Source of the DNA: IOR16 sp963521065
Lineage (GTDB): Bacteria > Bacillota > Clostridia > Peptostreptococcales > Anaerovoracaceae
Length of the DNA: 64,000 bases
Direction: 5' to 3'
Assembly: GCA_963521065.1 (NCBI GenBank)
Contig: CAUQTI010000001.1
Location: 1-64,000 of the forward strand
The notes below the pieces were generated by a model. It worked only from the letters and a program-made list of their open reading frames with translations, ran no database searches and was not told the DNA's origin. Below are positions 51,035 to 60,487 of this stretch, piece by piece. A program made the position numbers and the translations under genes. Position 1 is the stretch's first letter; each line of letters begins with the position of its first letter.

Positions 51035-51207
51035 AGCGACAGGTAGGATTGAAAAAAGGAAAAATGCCAAAAGAAAGAGATGAAATTGTCATGAAATACT
51101 TCGCTTTATAAGCAGGTTTCTACAAAAAAAATAGATTCTTTCCACTATACTTAGGACAAGCTTTCAGTTCCGTTGGGAATCATGAAGAAAACAGGGGGAA
51201 AGAAATC

Positions 51208-53061
51208 ATGGAACTTCTAATGGACAATTTAAAAACGATTTTTTCCGATGGGCAAAAGATAAAGGGAGCGAACCTTTCTTTTATCTTTTCAATAATAGGA
51301 ACTTTGGTATTTGCATTTTTTATATCACGCGTATCTTTTTTCTATTATATGTACCCTTGCGGAATTGCACTGCTTACTTTACTGATGAGCAGGGAAAAGG
51401 GAAACATCTATGTACTTCCGGTGATTCTTTTGAGTCTTCTCACAAATAAAAGAGTCGGTTATCCTCTTTGGGGAGATTTCATTGCAGTTGCCGTTTGCGG
51501 AATTTTGTTTTTCTTTTGGAAAAAAAATTGGTTTAATCTTTCAAAGCGTGCTCTTTTCGCTGCGATGGTGACCGTAGCAATTAAAATTGCATACGGATTG
51601 AACAGTCAGGTTTTTTACTTATACGATGGCGTGAAAATTTGCGGGGAAGGGATACTAATTCTGTTTTTCACTCATATTTTCGCCAGAATGCTCGCATTAA
51701 TCGAAGAAAGTGCGGGACAGCAAAAATCAACGGCAGAAAACATCGCTACCGTTACCGTAGTTGTTTTGACTTTTGTTTCCGGAGCATTTCCTTCTCTGAT
51801 TTATGAATGGTCACCTGTTTACATAGCATCTTTGCTTCTGGCGGTAATGGTTGGGTATAAGCTGGGTATTATGGAAGGTGCAGTCTGCGGAATCGTAGGA
51901 GGGCTTCTGATTATAGGCGTTGCGAATGGAATGCCGTCCATCAGCGGAATCATTGCCTGTGGAGGAATGGCTGCCGGGATGCTGCGGCGGGAACATCGCA
52001 TTTTATGTGCGCTTGGATTTATGGGTGTCTGCCTGAGCTTTGGAGTGCTCAGAGGAAATCCCGATTTATACATGGAAGTATATGAACCGGTAATCGCCGG
52101 TGTAATCTTTATACTGATGCCTGCAAAGGTGTTGCAAAAAGCGGACCTGCTTTTGGCGAAAGTAGGACGCCCGGGAGCACGTTACGAACTGATTGCGAAA
52201 AAACAGATGAAATCTAAGCTTAAGAATTATTACGATACGTTTCAGTATTTATCCTTAGCTTATGCAAAGCCGCGCGGTGAAGCGAGATTACGCAGTGCGG
52301 AAAACAGCCGTGAAATAATGGCATGTCAATTTCGCGGGATGGCAAAGGCAGTCGGCGGCATGATGGAAGAACTTGAAAGTGTCGGACTTGGGGAGCGCTT
52401 GATTCCGAAGGTGATTCGTTATCAGTTGCAAAGAGGAATTTCAACCTATGCAAAGTCGGAAGGCATATCGGGAGATAGCTATCTTTGCACAGAATTTCAG
52501 CCGGGACAGTACATGATCGTGCTCAGCGATGGGATGGGCAAAGGCAGAAAGGCGGCGGAAGAGAGTGCCTTGACTGTGAATACGCTGCATTACCTGATGA
52601 AAGCGGGCTTTGACGCAGAACTGGCACTTCGAATTATTAATTCTGTTCTCCTTGTAAAATCAACAGAAGAAATTTTTTCTACCGTTGATTTAGCGATGCT
52701 GAATTTATATACAGGACGGATGCGCCTATTTAAAATAGGAGGAGCGGCAACCTTTATCAAAAGAGGAAATGAAGTTGAAATGATTAAAGTATCCGCACTG
52801 CCAATTGGTATTATAGATCAGATTCCAATTGAATCTCTTGAAGTTACTCTGCGAAAAGGAGATCAAATTATTCTTGTTTCAGATGGGATTACTGAAGCAG
52901 ACCGAGGAGAAGATGGACTTTTATGGCTTAAGGAAGCCATTGCCGGCATAAAATCAACGGATCCGCAGACAGCGGCAGATTTGATTATTAATAAAGCGGT
53001 CGAGCGCTGTGGAATCCGCGAGCGTGACGATATGACCGTCATTGTAACCGCCATCCAATAA
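51208..53061 (+). CDS. spoIIE: SpoIIE-like sporulation phosphatase, shortened
   Basis: A 617-residue protein: about ten membrane helices (residues 20-310), a linker of roughly 90-110 residues, and a C-terminal PP2C-type phosphatase (about 400-617) with GDSY (422-425), VLSDGMGKGRKAAEES (about 440), LFKIGGAATFIKR and LVSDGITEADRG (about 560). SpoIIE dephosphorylates SpoIIAA to activate SigF after asymmetric division. Bacillus SpoIIE is about 830 residues; most of its central FtsZ-binding/oligomerisation region is missing here. Position before tilS and ftsH supports orthology. ATG behind GGGGGAAAG. An imperfect Spo0A-like box may lie near 51118. Confidence 0.88.
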   Translation: MELLMDNLKTIFSDGQKIKGANLSFIFSIIGTLVFAFFISRVSFFYYMYPCGIALLTLLMSREKGNIYVLPVILLSLLTNKRVGYPLWGDFIAVAVCGILFFFWKKNWFNLSKRALFAAMVTVAIKIAYGLNSQVFYLYDGVKICGEGILILFFTHIFARMLALIEESAGQQKSTAENIATVTVVVLTFVSGAFPSLIYEWSPVYIASLLLAVMVGYKLGIMEGAVCGIVGGLLIIGVANGMPSISGIIACGGMAAGMLRREHRILCALGFMGVCLSFGVLRGNPDLYMEVYEPVIAGVIFILMPAKVLQKADLLLAKVGRPGARYELIAKKQMKSKLKNYYDTFQYLSLAYAKPRGEARLRSAENSREIMACQFRGMAKAVGGMMEELESVGLGERLIPKVIRYQLQRGISTYAKSEGISGDSYLCTEFQPGQYMIVLSDGMGKGRKAAEESALTVNTLHYLMKAGFDAELALRIINSVLLVKSTEEIFSTVDLAMLNLYTGRMRLFKIGGAATFIKRGNEVEMIKVSALPIGIIDQIPIESLEVTLRKGDQIILVSDGITEADRGEDGLLWLKEAIAGIKSTDPQTAADLIINKAVERCGIRERDDMTVIVTAIQ

Positions 53062-53102
53062 TAAGGATATTCTCTTTTCCCAATATCCTTCTTTACCTTT
53101 TT

Positions 53103-53141
53103 AAAAGATTTCTCAAATTTTGTTTTGAGAAATCTTTTTTA
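53103..53141 (+). terminator. Intrinsic terminator of spoIIE
   Basis: AAAGATTTCTCAAA pairs with TTTGAGAAATCTTT and runs into T. A second, weaker hairpin (AAGGATAT / ATATCCTT, 53066-53093) lies just before it. Confidence 0.85.
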
Positions 53142-53182
53142 TGGTAGAATAAAGACAAACAGCCCTGAAAAAGGAGAACGAC

Positions 53183-54637
53183 ATGGATGTGATTCAAAAA
53201 GTAAAAAAGACAATCAGGGAACGCGGCTTATTTTCCAAGGGAAGCTATATTGTTGCCGGATTTTCCGGCGGACCGGATTCTCTGTGCATGCTCTCTGTAT
53301 TAGCTGCGTTGCGGGAAGAGCTTTCCTTAACGATTTTTGCCGTGCATGTAAACCATCAACTGCGAGGAGAGGCGGCCGATCAAGACCAGACCTTTTCTGA
53401 GCAAGTGTGTGAAGGTATGAAAATTCCCTGTAACGTTGTGCGCTGTGATGTTGCTGCCATGGCGAAGCAGGAAGGCTGCAGTACAGAAGATGCAGGAAGA
53501 AGAGTTCGTTATCAGGCTTTTTTTGCAGAGAAAAAACGTTTAGAAGAAGAATTAGAGAAGCAAGGTGCATCCGCAGAGGTTGTAATTGCCGTCGCACAAA
53601 ATCAAAATGACCAGGCGGAAACAGTATTGATGCGCCTGATGCGAGGCACCGGTCTTGACGGTTTGGCCGGTATTGAATATAAAAGAAAAGACGGTGTGAT
53701 TCGCCCGCTTTTAGAGATATCCCGTAAAGAAATAGAGAAGTATTGTGAAGAACAGAATTTACAGCCGCGGATTGACCATACGAATTTACAGGCCGTATAT
53801 ACGCGCAATCGCATTCGATTAGAGTTAATTCCTTATATAGAAAAGTATTTTAATCCAAGTGTGAACAGCGCGCTGACACGCCTTGCAAAAAACGCCGCGG
53901 AAGATGCATCGTTTTTAAACGATGAAGCGGAGAATGCTTGGAATTACTGCCGTGAAGCTCCTGTGGGAAATGAAAATAAAATTATTTCTGCACAGGAAGA
54001 GAGCGTTGATCTAAGAAAATTACGCCAATATCCGCCGGCAATTCGAAAGCGTATTTTGCTGAAGATGCTGGCGGAAAAGGGTCTGTTTCAAAATGTTTCA
54101 GCGGTGCATTTGGAACAAGCGGATGAGCTGATCAAATCTGGAACACAACCGTCTATTGCGGAATTTCCAAATGGATATCGTTTAAAGCTTTCTTATGACA
54201 GAGCACAGATTTTGAAGGAGAAACCTATCAGAGCAAAGAATAAAAATCAAGAAAAGGTTCACTCTGAAAAAGAAGATGCATTAAAAGGAACGATAAAGGA
54301 AAAACTGGTGAAGTGGGATGCAATTCCACCGCTGAAAAAAATGGGAAAAAACGTAAAAGCATTTGATTATGAAGCGCTAAAAACAAAAGAAATTCCTTTC
54401 GTATTAAGAACAAGAAAAGCCGGAGATTTTATTCGTCCACTCGGGATGAGCGGAACAAAAAAACTAAAAAACTATTTCATTGACCGTAAAATACCGAGTG
54501 AAGAGCGTGATCATATTCCATTGGTTGCATGCGGCTCTGAAATCATATGGATTGTAGGTGAAACAATCAGTGAAAGCTATAAGGTAACCGAAAAATCAGA
54601 AGTCATCCTTTTGCTTGAATACGAGGAAAGAATATGA
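53183..54637 (+). CDS. tilS: tRNA(Ile) lysidine synthetase
   Basis: A 484-residue N-type ATP pyrophosphatase. P-loop SGGPDS is at residues 28-33, FAVHVNHQLRGEAADQDQTF at about 50-69, AQNQNDQAETVLMRLMRGTGLDGL at about 139-162, and the C-terminal substrate domain has RKAGDFIRPLGMSGTKKLKNYFIDRKIP (about 405-432). It converts the wobble C34 of tRNA-Ile(CAU) to lysidine, which is essential for AUA decoding. Basic insertion around 355-385. The start follows AAAAAGGAG. In many Firmicutes hpt follows; here ftsH does, 67 bp on. Confidence 0.94.
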   Translation: MDVIQKVKKTIRERGLFSKGSYIVAGFSGGPDSLCMLSVLAALREELSLTIFAVHVNHQLRGEAADQDQTFSEQVCEGMKIPCNVVRCDVAAMAKQEGCSTEDAGRRVRYQAFFAEKKRLEEELEKQGASAEVVIAVAQNQNDQAETVLMRLMRGTGLDGLAGIEYKRKDGVIRPLLEISRKEIEKYCEEQNLQPRIDHTNLQAVYTRNRIRLELIPYIEKYFNPSVNSALTRLAKNAAEDASFLNDEAENAWNYCREAPVGNENKIISAQEESVDLRKLRQYPPAIRKRILLKMLAEKGLFQNVSAVHLEQADELIKSGTQPSIAEFPNGYRLKLSYDRAQILKEKPIRAKNKNQEKVHSEKEDALKGTIKEKLVKWDAIPPLKKMGKNVKAFDYEALKTKEIPFVLRTRKAGDFIRPLGMSGTKKLKNYFIDRKIPSEERDHIPLVACGSEIIWIVGETISESYKVTEKSEVILLLEYEERI

Positions 54638-54704
54638 TAAAATAAAGCATTACTGAGCGTAATAATAAAATGAAAAGTAAAGAGGTAGGAGGAACAATAT
54701 TAAA

Positions 54705-56714
54705 TTGAATAGAACAGCAAAAAATGTTGGGATATACTTACTGATCTTTGTCATAGTGGTTATGATGGCATGGGTATATAAAGGAGTGCCGGCAAAAGAG
54801 ATTAAATCCATTTCCTTTTCAGAGATGGTGACCTATCTGGAAAAACAGCAGGTAACTGAATTAATGATAAAGGAAACACATTTAAAAGCAACTTTGAAAA
54901 ACGGGAACATTGTCAGTGCCTACGCACCGACACCGTATGAATTGATGCAGGTCAGCCAGAATTATGTAATGCCGCAGGCGGCGGAAGGAACTCTGAAAGT
55001 ACCGAGTGTAAAGCCGGATAATTCAGGATGGATCTGGAATCTGCTTCCGACAATTGTGATGATTGTAATTTTCGCTTTCTTCTGGTTTTCTTTTATGAAT
55101 CAGGGACAGGGCGGCGGAAAAGGTGTGATGACCTTTGGCAAAAGCCGGGCACGCCTTCATAAAGAAGAGGATATGAAAAAAGTAACCTTTGCAGATGTGG
55201 CGGGGTTAGATGAAGAAAAAGAAGAATTGACAGAAGTTGTGGATTTCTTAAAGAATCCGAAAAAATATGTAAGCTTAGGAGCGCGCATTCCAAAAGGTAT
55301 TTTGCTTGTCGGTCCTCCGGGAACCGGTAAGACGTACCTCTCTAAGGCTGCTGCCGGTGAAGCGGGCGTTCCGTTTTTCACAATCAGCGGATCGGACTTT
55401 GTAGAAATGTTCGTCGGCGTCGGTGCTTCCCGAGTTCGTGATTTATTTGAACAGGCAAAGAAGAATTCGCCTTGCATTGTTTTCATTGACGAAATCGATG
55501 CAGTCGGAAGACGCAGAGGTGCCGGAATCGGCGGCGGAAACGACGAAAGAGAGCAGACCTTGAATCAGCTTTTGGTTGAAATGGATGGATTTGGAGTCAA
55601 TGAGGGAATTATTATTCTTGCAGCGACAAACCGTCCGGATGTACTGGACCCTGCGATTTTAAGACCGGGCCGCTTTGACCGTCAGGTTGTAATCGGCGTG
55701 CCGGATATTAAAGGCAGAGAAGCAATCTTTAAGGTACATGCGAAAAATAAACCCCTTGATGAAACGGTAGACCCGAAGGTACTTGCTAGAAGAACCCCTG
55801 GATTTACCCCTGCGGACATTGAAAATTTACTGAATGAAGCGGCTCTTCTCACAGCAAGAAGAAACGGAAATAAAATACACATGACTGACATTGAAGAAGC
55901 CATTACGAAAGTAATTGCCGGCCCGGAAAAGAAGAGCAGAGTAATCAGCGAAGCAGAGCGCAAGTTGACTGCATTTCATGAAGCAGGGCATGCGATTGTT
56001 GCAAGAGTGCTTCCTCATACGGATCCGGTGCATCAGATTACGATTATGCCAAGAGGAAGAGCCGGCGGATTCACTATGATTTTGCCGAAGGAAGATAAAT
56101 ATTACATGACCAAAACGGACATGGAGGAGCAGATTGCACATCTTCTTGGAGGACGCGTTGCAGAAAAGCTTACCTTAAATGATATCAGTACAGGGGCGAG
56201 CAATGATTTGGAGCGTGCAACAAATATTGCAAGAGGCATGGTCACAAAATACGGTATGAGTGAAGAACTTGGACCGGTAAGCTACAGCGAATCGGATGAA
56301 GTATTTTTAGGAAGAGACTTTACTTCGAAAAAGAATTATTCTGAAGAGGTTGCTTCAAGGATTGACCGTGAGATAAGAGAAATTGTGGAAATGCAGTTTA
56401 AAAATGTTGAGCAGATCCTAAACGAGAATATGGAGAAGCTCCATCAGGTTGCGAATGTGCTGCTTGAAATTGAGACATTAGATGGAACGCAATTCGAAGA
56501 TTTATTTAGCGGAACAAAAACCTCTGAAGAAATCATTAAAGATGTGCGGGATATGGAACAGATAAAGGTCGCTGCGGACAAGAAAGAAGCAAAAGAAGCC
56601 GCATGGGATGAAAAGGAAGACTTAAAAGAGATCGACCCGGATGCAGAAGATTTGAGTGAAGAATCCGAACAGAAGGAATTGGCAAGCGATGCTGACTCTG
56701 ATGACGAAGAATAA
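54705..56714 (+). CDS. ftsH: ATP-dependent zinc metalloprotease FtsH
   Basis: A 669-residue membrane AAA+ protease. Two N-terminal helices (about 7-24 and 105-125) flank a small outside domain. Walker A GPPGTGKT at 203-210, Walker B IVFIDEID (about 260), SRH ATNRPDVLDPAILRPGRFDR (about 308-328), protease zinc site His425-Glu-Ala-Gly-His429, and an acidic C-terminal tail. It degrades membrane and regulatory proteins and is needed for sporulation in Bacillus. The TTG start has AGGAGG 11 bases upstream, slightly long; an in-frame ATT two codons earlier has better spacing but is a rare start. Confidence 0.95.
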   Translation: MNRTAKNVGIYLLIFVIVVMMAWVYKGVPAKEIKSISFSEMVTYLEKQQVTELMIKETHLKATLKNGNIVSAYAPTPYELMQVSQNYVMPQAAEGTLKVPSVKPDNSGWIWNLLPTIVMIVIFAFFWFSFMNQGQGGGKGVMTFGKSRARLHKEEDMKKVTFADVAGLDEEKEELTEVVDFLKNPKKYVSLGARIPKGILLVGPPGTGKTYLSKAAAGEAGVPFFTISGSDFVEMFVGVGASRVRDLFEQAKKNSPCIVFIDEIDAVGRRRGAGIGGGNDEREQTLNQLLVEMDGFGVNEGIIILAATNRPDVLDPAILRPGRFDRQVVIGVPDIKGREAIFKVHAKNKPLDETVDPKVLARRTPGFTPADIENLLNEAALLTARRNGNKIHMTDIEEAITKVIAGPEKKSRVISEAERKLTAFHEAGHAIVARVLPHTDPVHQITIMPRGRAGGFTMILPKEDKYYMTKTDMEEQIAHLLGGRVAEKLTLNDISTGASNDLERATNIARGMVTKYGMSEELGPVSYSESDEVFLGRDFTSKKNYSEEVASRIDREIREIVEMQFKNVEQILNENMEKLHQVANVLLEIETLDGTQFEDLFSGTKTSEEIIKDVRDMEQIKVAADKKEAKEAAWDEKEDLKEIDPDAEDLSEESEQKELASDADSDDEE

Positions 56715-56726
56715 TTAGGTCTGAGG

Positions 56727-56755
56727 CGCAGGGGTATCCCTGCGTTTCGTTTCTT
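56727..56755 (+). terminator. Possible terminator of ftsH
   Basis: CGCAGGG pairs with CCCTGCG across GTAT and is followed by TTTCGTTTCTT, an imperfect T tract. Confidence 0.55.
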
Positions 56756-56769
56756 AGGGGGACATTTTA

Positions 56770-57939
56770 ATGAGGGAAACGTTTTCGAATAGCTTAATCA
56801 GCAATACCATCTACCATTTATTGAATTTTGAAAAACATAGCAGCTTTCAGTCTGCGGCGCGTGAGGCAGCCATTAATAATAACTTTCAGATTGTTTTGCT
56901 CAGTCAGGATTTTAATACGGTCTTTTCCGTTGAGACACAGCATAGAGCAACGATTGAGGATGCCATTCGCCATGGGATAGAAAAGGATGTCGATAAAAAT
57001 CAGATTAATACGCGAGTGGACGTAAACGGAGTTCTTACGTATTGGGGACCAATCAGTATCAATGGAATTCGGCACTATTTGATGCTGGTAGATAATGAAG
57101 ACTCGTATTCACAGGAAGAAATTACGAAGCTTGCTGAGATTATTGAGCTGGCGATGGGTATGTGGAAATATTCTCCCGAGCGTGATTTGACGGCGGAATT
57201 CATCAAAGCGCTGCGCAGAGGAAATAAAAGCTTAGCTTACAGTTTGAAATCAGAAGCGGAGTTTAGTGATTCAAAAATAGAGGGTATCTACGTTATTCCG
57301 GAGGTGGAAAAAGACTCTGGTTTAAAGATTCTAGGGACTTTTGAGAAGGAGTATGAAATCCACAGTTTGAAAATTGCGGAAGGTGATGAAATTTGCGGTG
57401 TTTTGCTTTCCAATGAAGAGGGCGGTCAAACAGGAGAAGAAGAATGGAAAAAGCTTGCTGAAGAATTGACAGCTGCCGGTGCAAAAAAGATTTTTTATTT
57501 CAACGGGATTGATGGAATTGAAGACGCCGGGAGTGCCTTTCAGATTATTAATGAAACGGAGCCGTTCATTCAGCTTATTTTTCCGCAGAAGAGAGACTTT
57601 TCGAAGTATGAATTAGCACTTGCCTCGGACTGTGTGAATATTTCATTGAAGGGAGGGCAGGTCAAGAAGAACTATCTGGACTTGCTAAAGCCTTTGAAAA
57701 GTGCAGGAGAAACCAAGGCAAAGCAGTTACTTGACACTTTGGAATCCTTCGTTTTAGACGCCGGATTAAACACGGCCAAAACGTCTCGTATTATGGACAT
57801 TCATACAAATACAGTGCAATATCGCTTAAAGCGCATCAAAGAAATACTGGGAGTAGACATTACGGGGAATACCATTGTACCTGGACTTATGATGGCACTG
57901 GCGGTAAGCCGCATTGAGAAAATGGTAAGATCATTATAA
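56770..57939 (+). CDS. PucR/CdaR-type transcriptional regulator
   Basis: A 389-residue regulator. N-terminal GAF-like part (about 15-130; VLLSQDFNTVFSVE, VLTYWGPISINGIRHYLMLVDN), a middle domain of the CdaR GGDEF-like kind without catalytic motifs, and a C-terminal helix-turn-helix FVLDAGLNTAKTSRIMDIHTNTVQYRLKRIKEILG (about 328-362). Ligand and targets unknown. It stands between ftsH and coaX, an unusual insertion in this otherwise conserved gene order, and is only distantly similar to the PucR protein at 33260. Weak ribosome site (AGGGGGACA). Confidence 0.85.
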   Translation: MRETFSNSLISNTIYHLLNFEKHSSFQSAAREAAINNNFQIVLLSQDFNTVFSVETQHRATIEDAIRHGIEKDVDKNQINTRVDVNGVLTYWGPISINGIRHYLMLVDNEDSYSQEEITKLAEIIELAMGMWKYSPERDLTAEFIKALRRGNKSLAYSLKSEAEFSDSKIEGIYVIPEVEKDSGLKILGTFEKEYEIHSLKIAEGDEICGVLLSNEEGGQTGEEEWKKLAEELTAAGAKKIFYFNGIDGIEDAGSAFQIINETEPFIQLIFPQKRDFSKYELALASDCVNISLKGGQVKKNYLDLLKPLKSAGETKAKQLLDTLESFVLDAGLNTAKTSRIMDIHTNTVQYRLKRIKEILGVDITGNTIVPGLMMALAVSRIEKMVRSL

Positions 57940-57969
57940 TTACTTTTAAAATTTAAAGGAGAACTGGTA

Positions 57970-58794
57970 ATGTTATTAGCATTCGATGTAGGAAATACAA
58001 ACATCGTACTGGGAGTATTCAAAGACGGTGATTTGATTCAGAGTTGGAGAATGGAGACCGATAAAGACAAAAGTGCAGATGAGTATGGTATGATTATTAA
58101 CCAGCTTTTTGCCTATGAAGGCTTGAAGATTTCAGAAGTGAAAGACGTCATCATCTCTACTGTTGTACCTTCCATTCTTTATACATTACAGCATTTATCG
58201 CAGAAGTATTTTAATAAGCGTGCAATTGTAATCGGACCGGGGATTAAAACCGGATTGATTGTAAAGTATGATAATCCGAAGCAAGTAGGAGCCGACCGAA
58301 TTGTAAATGCAGTAGCTGCCTTGGTGAAATATGGCGGACCGCTAGTCATCATTGATTTTGGAACTGCTACCACATTTTGTGCAGTTTCTGATAAGTCCGA
58401 ATATCTGGGAGGCACAATCGCACCCGGGATTAAAATTTCTTCCGATGCGTTGTTTGAAAAGACATCAAAACTGCCTCGCGTAGAATTAGAAGAACCCGGC
58501 CATACCATTTGTAAAAATACAAATGAAAGCATGCAGTCCGGATTGGTCTATGGGCATATGGGCGTTGTGGACTATATTGTACGGCGGATGAAAAGAGAAT
58601 TAAAAGAATACTGTGAAAGCGGAAAAGAAGCGACCGTGGTTGCGACAGGAGGGCTTGCTACTTTGATTGAAAGCGGAATTGACTGCATTGATCATGTGGA
58701 CAAGATGCTCACATTGGAAGGATTGAAAATTATCTATGAGAAGAACCGTCCGGCGCATGGAAGCGGGAATGGAAAGAATAAATCACATATATAG
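57970..58794 (+). CDS. coaX: Type III pantothenate kinase
   Basis: A 274-residue ASKHA-fold kinase: FDVGNTNIVLGVF (phosphate-1 loop, residues 5-17), GADRIVNAVAAL (about 107, catalytic Asp), IDFGTATTFCAV (about 128), GGTIAPGIKIS (about 146) and VATGGLATLIE (about 221). It starts coenzyme A synthesis and, unlike CoaA, is not inhibited by CoA. The start follows AAAGGAGAACTGGTA. The next gene, dus, starts 18 bp later. Confidence 0.95.
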   Translation: MLLAFDVGNTNIVLGVFKDGDLIQSWRMETDKDKSADEYGMIINQLFAYEGLKISEVKDVIISTVVPSILYTLQHLSQKYFNKRAIVIGPGIKTGLIVKYDNPKQVGADRIVNAVAALVKYGGPLVIIDFGTATTFCAVSDKSEYLGGTIAPGIKISSDALFEKTSKLPRVELEEPGHTICKNTNESMQSGLVYGHMGVVDYIVRRMKRELKEYCESGKEATVVATGGLATLIESGIDCIDHVDKMLTLEGLKIIYEKNRPAHGSGNGKNKSHI

Positions 58795-58812
58795 TAGGTA
58801 TTGGTGAAATAA

Positions 58813-59802
58813 TTGAGAGTAGAGAAGAACAAACAGTTGAGGATTGGAAGCGTTATACTGAAAAATCCTTTCTTTCTGGCACCGCTCGCGGGGGTTACAG
58901 ACGGAACCTTCCGGAGTCTTTGTAAGGAACAGGGAGCGGGCCTTGTATATTCAGAGATGATCAGTGGAAAAGGACTTTTTTATAATGACAAAGCCACAGA
59001 GCGCCTGCTACGCATTCACGAGGAGGAGAAGCCCGTGGCCTTTCAAGTTTTTGGCGCTGACCCTGAAATCATGGCGGCAACAGCAGATGCACTGTCGGAC
59101 AGAGAAAACTGTCTGCTTGACATTAATATGGGATGTCCGGTGCCTAAGGTTGTAAAGAATGGAGAAGGTTCCGCACTGTTAAAGGATTTAAGGCTTGCCG
59201 CAAAGATTGTAGAAGCAGCAGTTTCTGTTGCAAAGAAGCCAGTTACGGTAAAGACGAGAATCGGGTGGGATGAAAAAACAAAAAATGTGGTTTCCTTTGC
59301 AAAAGCGATGGAAGAGGCTGGCGCAGCTGCCATTGCAGTGCATGGAAGAACAAGAGAACAGTTTTATACCGGAAAAGCGGATTGGTCTTATATAAAGGAA
59401 GTGAAAAATTCTGTGAAGATTCCCGTGATTGGGAACGGAGATATTTTCTGCGGCCAGGATGCGCTCAACATGATGGAGCAAACCGGATGCGACTTTGTTA
59501 TGATTGCCCGCGGCGCGTTGGGAAATCCCTGGATTTTCAGAGAGGCGCTGGCACTTTGGAATGAATCCGCAGTACCGGAAGGACCTTCCTTTGACGAAAA
59601 GATTGCGATGATGAAAAGACAGCTCATGGATTTGTTAAAGGAAAAAGGCGAATATGCAGCCGTGCGGGAAATGCGAAAACACGCAGGTTGGTATTTAAAA
59701 GGAGTACACGGCTCTGCGGAGATTCGCAGAAAAGTGAATGCGATACAGGAAGTGGATATTTTGTTGGAATTGCTTGATTCTCTGCGGAGAGAGAAGATGT
59801 AA
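58813..59802 (+). CDS. dusB: tRNA-dihydrouridine synthase (DusB-type)
   Basis: A 329-residue FMN-dependent enzyme: FFLAPLAGVTDGTFRSLC (about 20-37), INMGCPVPKVVKNGEGSALLKD (about 99-120, catalytic Cys), KTRIGWDE (about 146), IAVHGRTREQFYTGKADW (about 176-193), and GNGDIFCGQDAL with IARGALGNPWIF (about 211-245). It reduces uridines in tRNA D-loops. The TTG start has only a weak GGTGAA ribosome site and sits 18 bp after coaX, so coupling to coaX translation is likely. Confidence 0.94.
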   Translation: MRVEKNKQLRIGSVILKNPFFLAPLAGVTDGTFRSLCKEQGAGLVYSEMISGKGLFYNDKATERLLRIHEEEKPVAFQVFGADPEIMAATADALSDRENCLLDINMGCPVPKVVKNGEGSALLKDLRLAAKIVEAAVSVAKKPVTVKTRIGWDEKTKNVVSFAKAMEEAGAAAIAVHGRTREQFYTGKADWSYIKEVKNSVKIPVIGNGDIFCGQDALNMMEQTGCDFVMIARGALGNPWIFREALALWNESAVPEGPSFDEKIAMMKRQLMDLLKEKGEYAAVREMRKHAGWYLKGVHGSAEIRRKVNAIQEVDILLELLDSLRREKM

Positions 59803-59831
59803 TTGACAAACTTTCACATTTGATTTATAAT
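59803..59831 (+). promoter_or_regulatory. SigA promoter of greA-lysS-asnS
   Basis: TTGACA (59803-59808) directly after the dus stop codon, 17-bp spacer, TATAAT (59826-59831): a full consensus promoter. A short hairpin, CGCCGG-ATGAAAA-CCGGC (59848-59865), follows in the leader. Confidence 0.88.
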
Positions 59832-59960
59832 TTTATGAATATTGTATCGCCGGATGAAAACCGGCAAAAAGAATATGGCTGATTTTATCATAAGGGAAAT
59901 AAAAGAGCATAGAATTAGTAAATATGCGAAAATTATAAGAGTAGAAAAGGAGAACATGCT

Positions 59961-60434
59961 ATGGCAGATGAAATCTTATTAACCAAAGAAGGCTATGATA
60001 AAATTGTAGCAGAGCATGAAGAATTGGTTACAGTAAGAAGGGCGGAGGTAGCAGAGCGTATTAAGGAAGCCATCTCTTATGGCGATATATCTGAGAACTC
60101 TGAATACGACGCAGCAAAAAATGAACAAGCAGAATTAGAAGAGAAGATATTAAAATTAGAAAATATGATTCGAAAAGGAAAGATTATCAACGATTCTGAA
60201 TTGACAGGAGAGCACGTTAATCTAGGCCTTAAAGTAAAGATAAAAGATTTAGATGAAGATGAAATTATGCAATTCAGCATTGTTGGATCGACCGAAGCAG
60301 ACCCTTTTGAAGGGAGAATCTCAAATGAATCCAAGGTTGGCAAAGCTCTGCTTGGAAAAGCAGTTGGAGAAATCGTTGAAGTTCAGGCAGAAGTTGGACT
60401 GCTTCGTTATGAGGTTTTAGAAATTACTAGGTAA
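59961..60434 (+). CDS. greA: Transcription elongation factor GreA
   Basis: A 157-residue protein of standard length: an N-terminal coiled coil (about 8-75) with GDISENSEYDAAKNEQAELE at the tip (the two acidic residues act in the RNA polymerase channel) and a C-terminal FKBP-like globule ending GEIVEVQAEVGLLRYEVLEI. It rescues backtracked polymerase by stimulating transcript cleavage. AAAAGGAGAAC precedes the ATG. Confidence 0.97.
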   Translation: MADEILLTKEGYDKIVAEHEELVTVRRAEVAERIKEAISYGDISENSEYDAAKNEQAELEEKILKLENMIRKGKIINDSELTGEHVNLGLKVKIKDLDEDEIMQFSIVGSTEADPFEGRISNESKVGKALLGKAVGEIVEVQAEVGLLRYEVLEITR

Positions 60435-60487
60435 TAAAAATACAACAGATATATGGATGTTTTACGATATCCGGAAAAGAGGGCATT

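Noticed and set aside
51070..51207. Spo0A boxes in front of spoIIE (TTGTCATGAAA near 51086, reverse TTTTGTAGAA near 51118).
   Set aside because: Neither matches TGTCGAA fully and spacing to a promoter is unclear; recorded only as a possibility.
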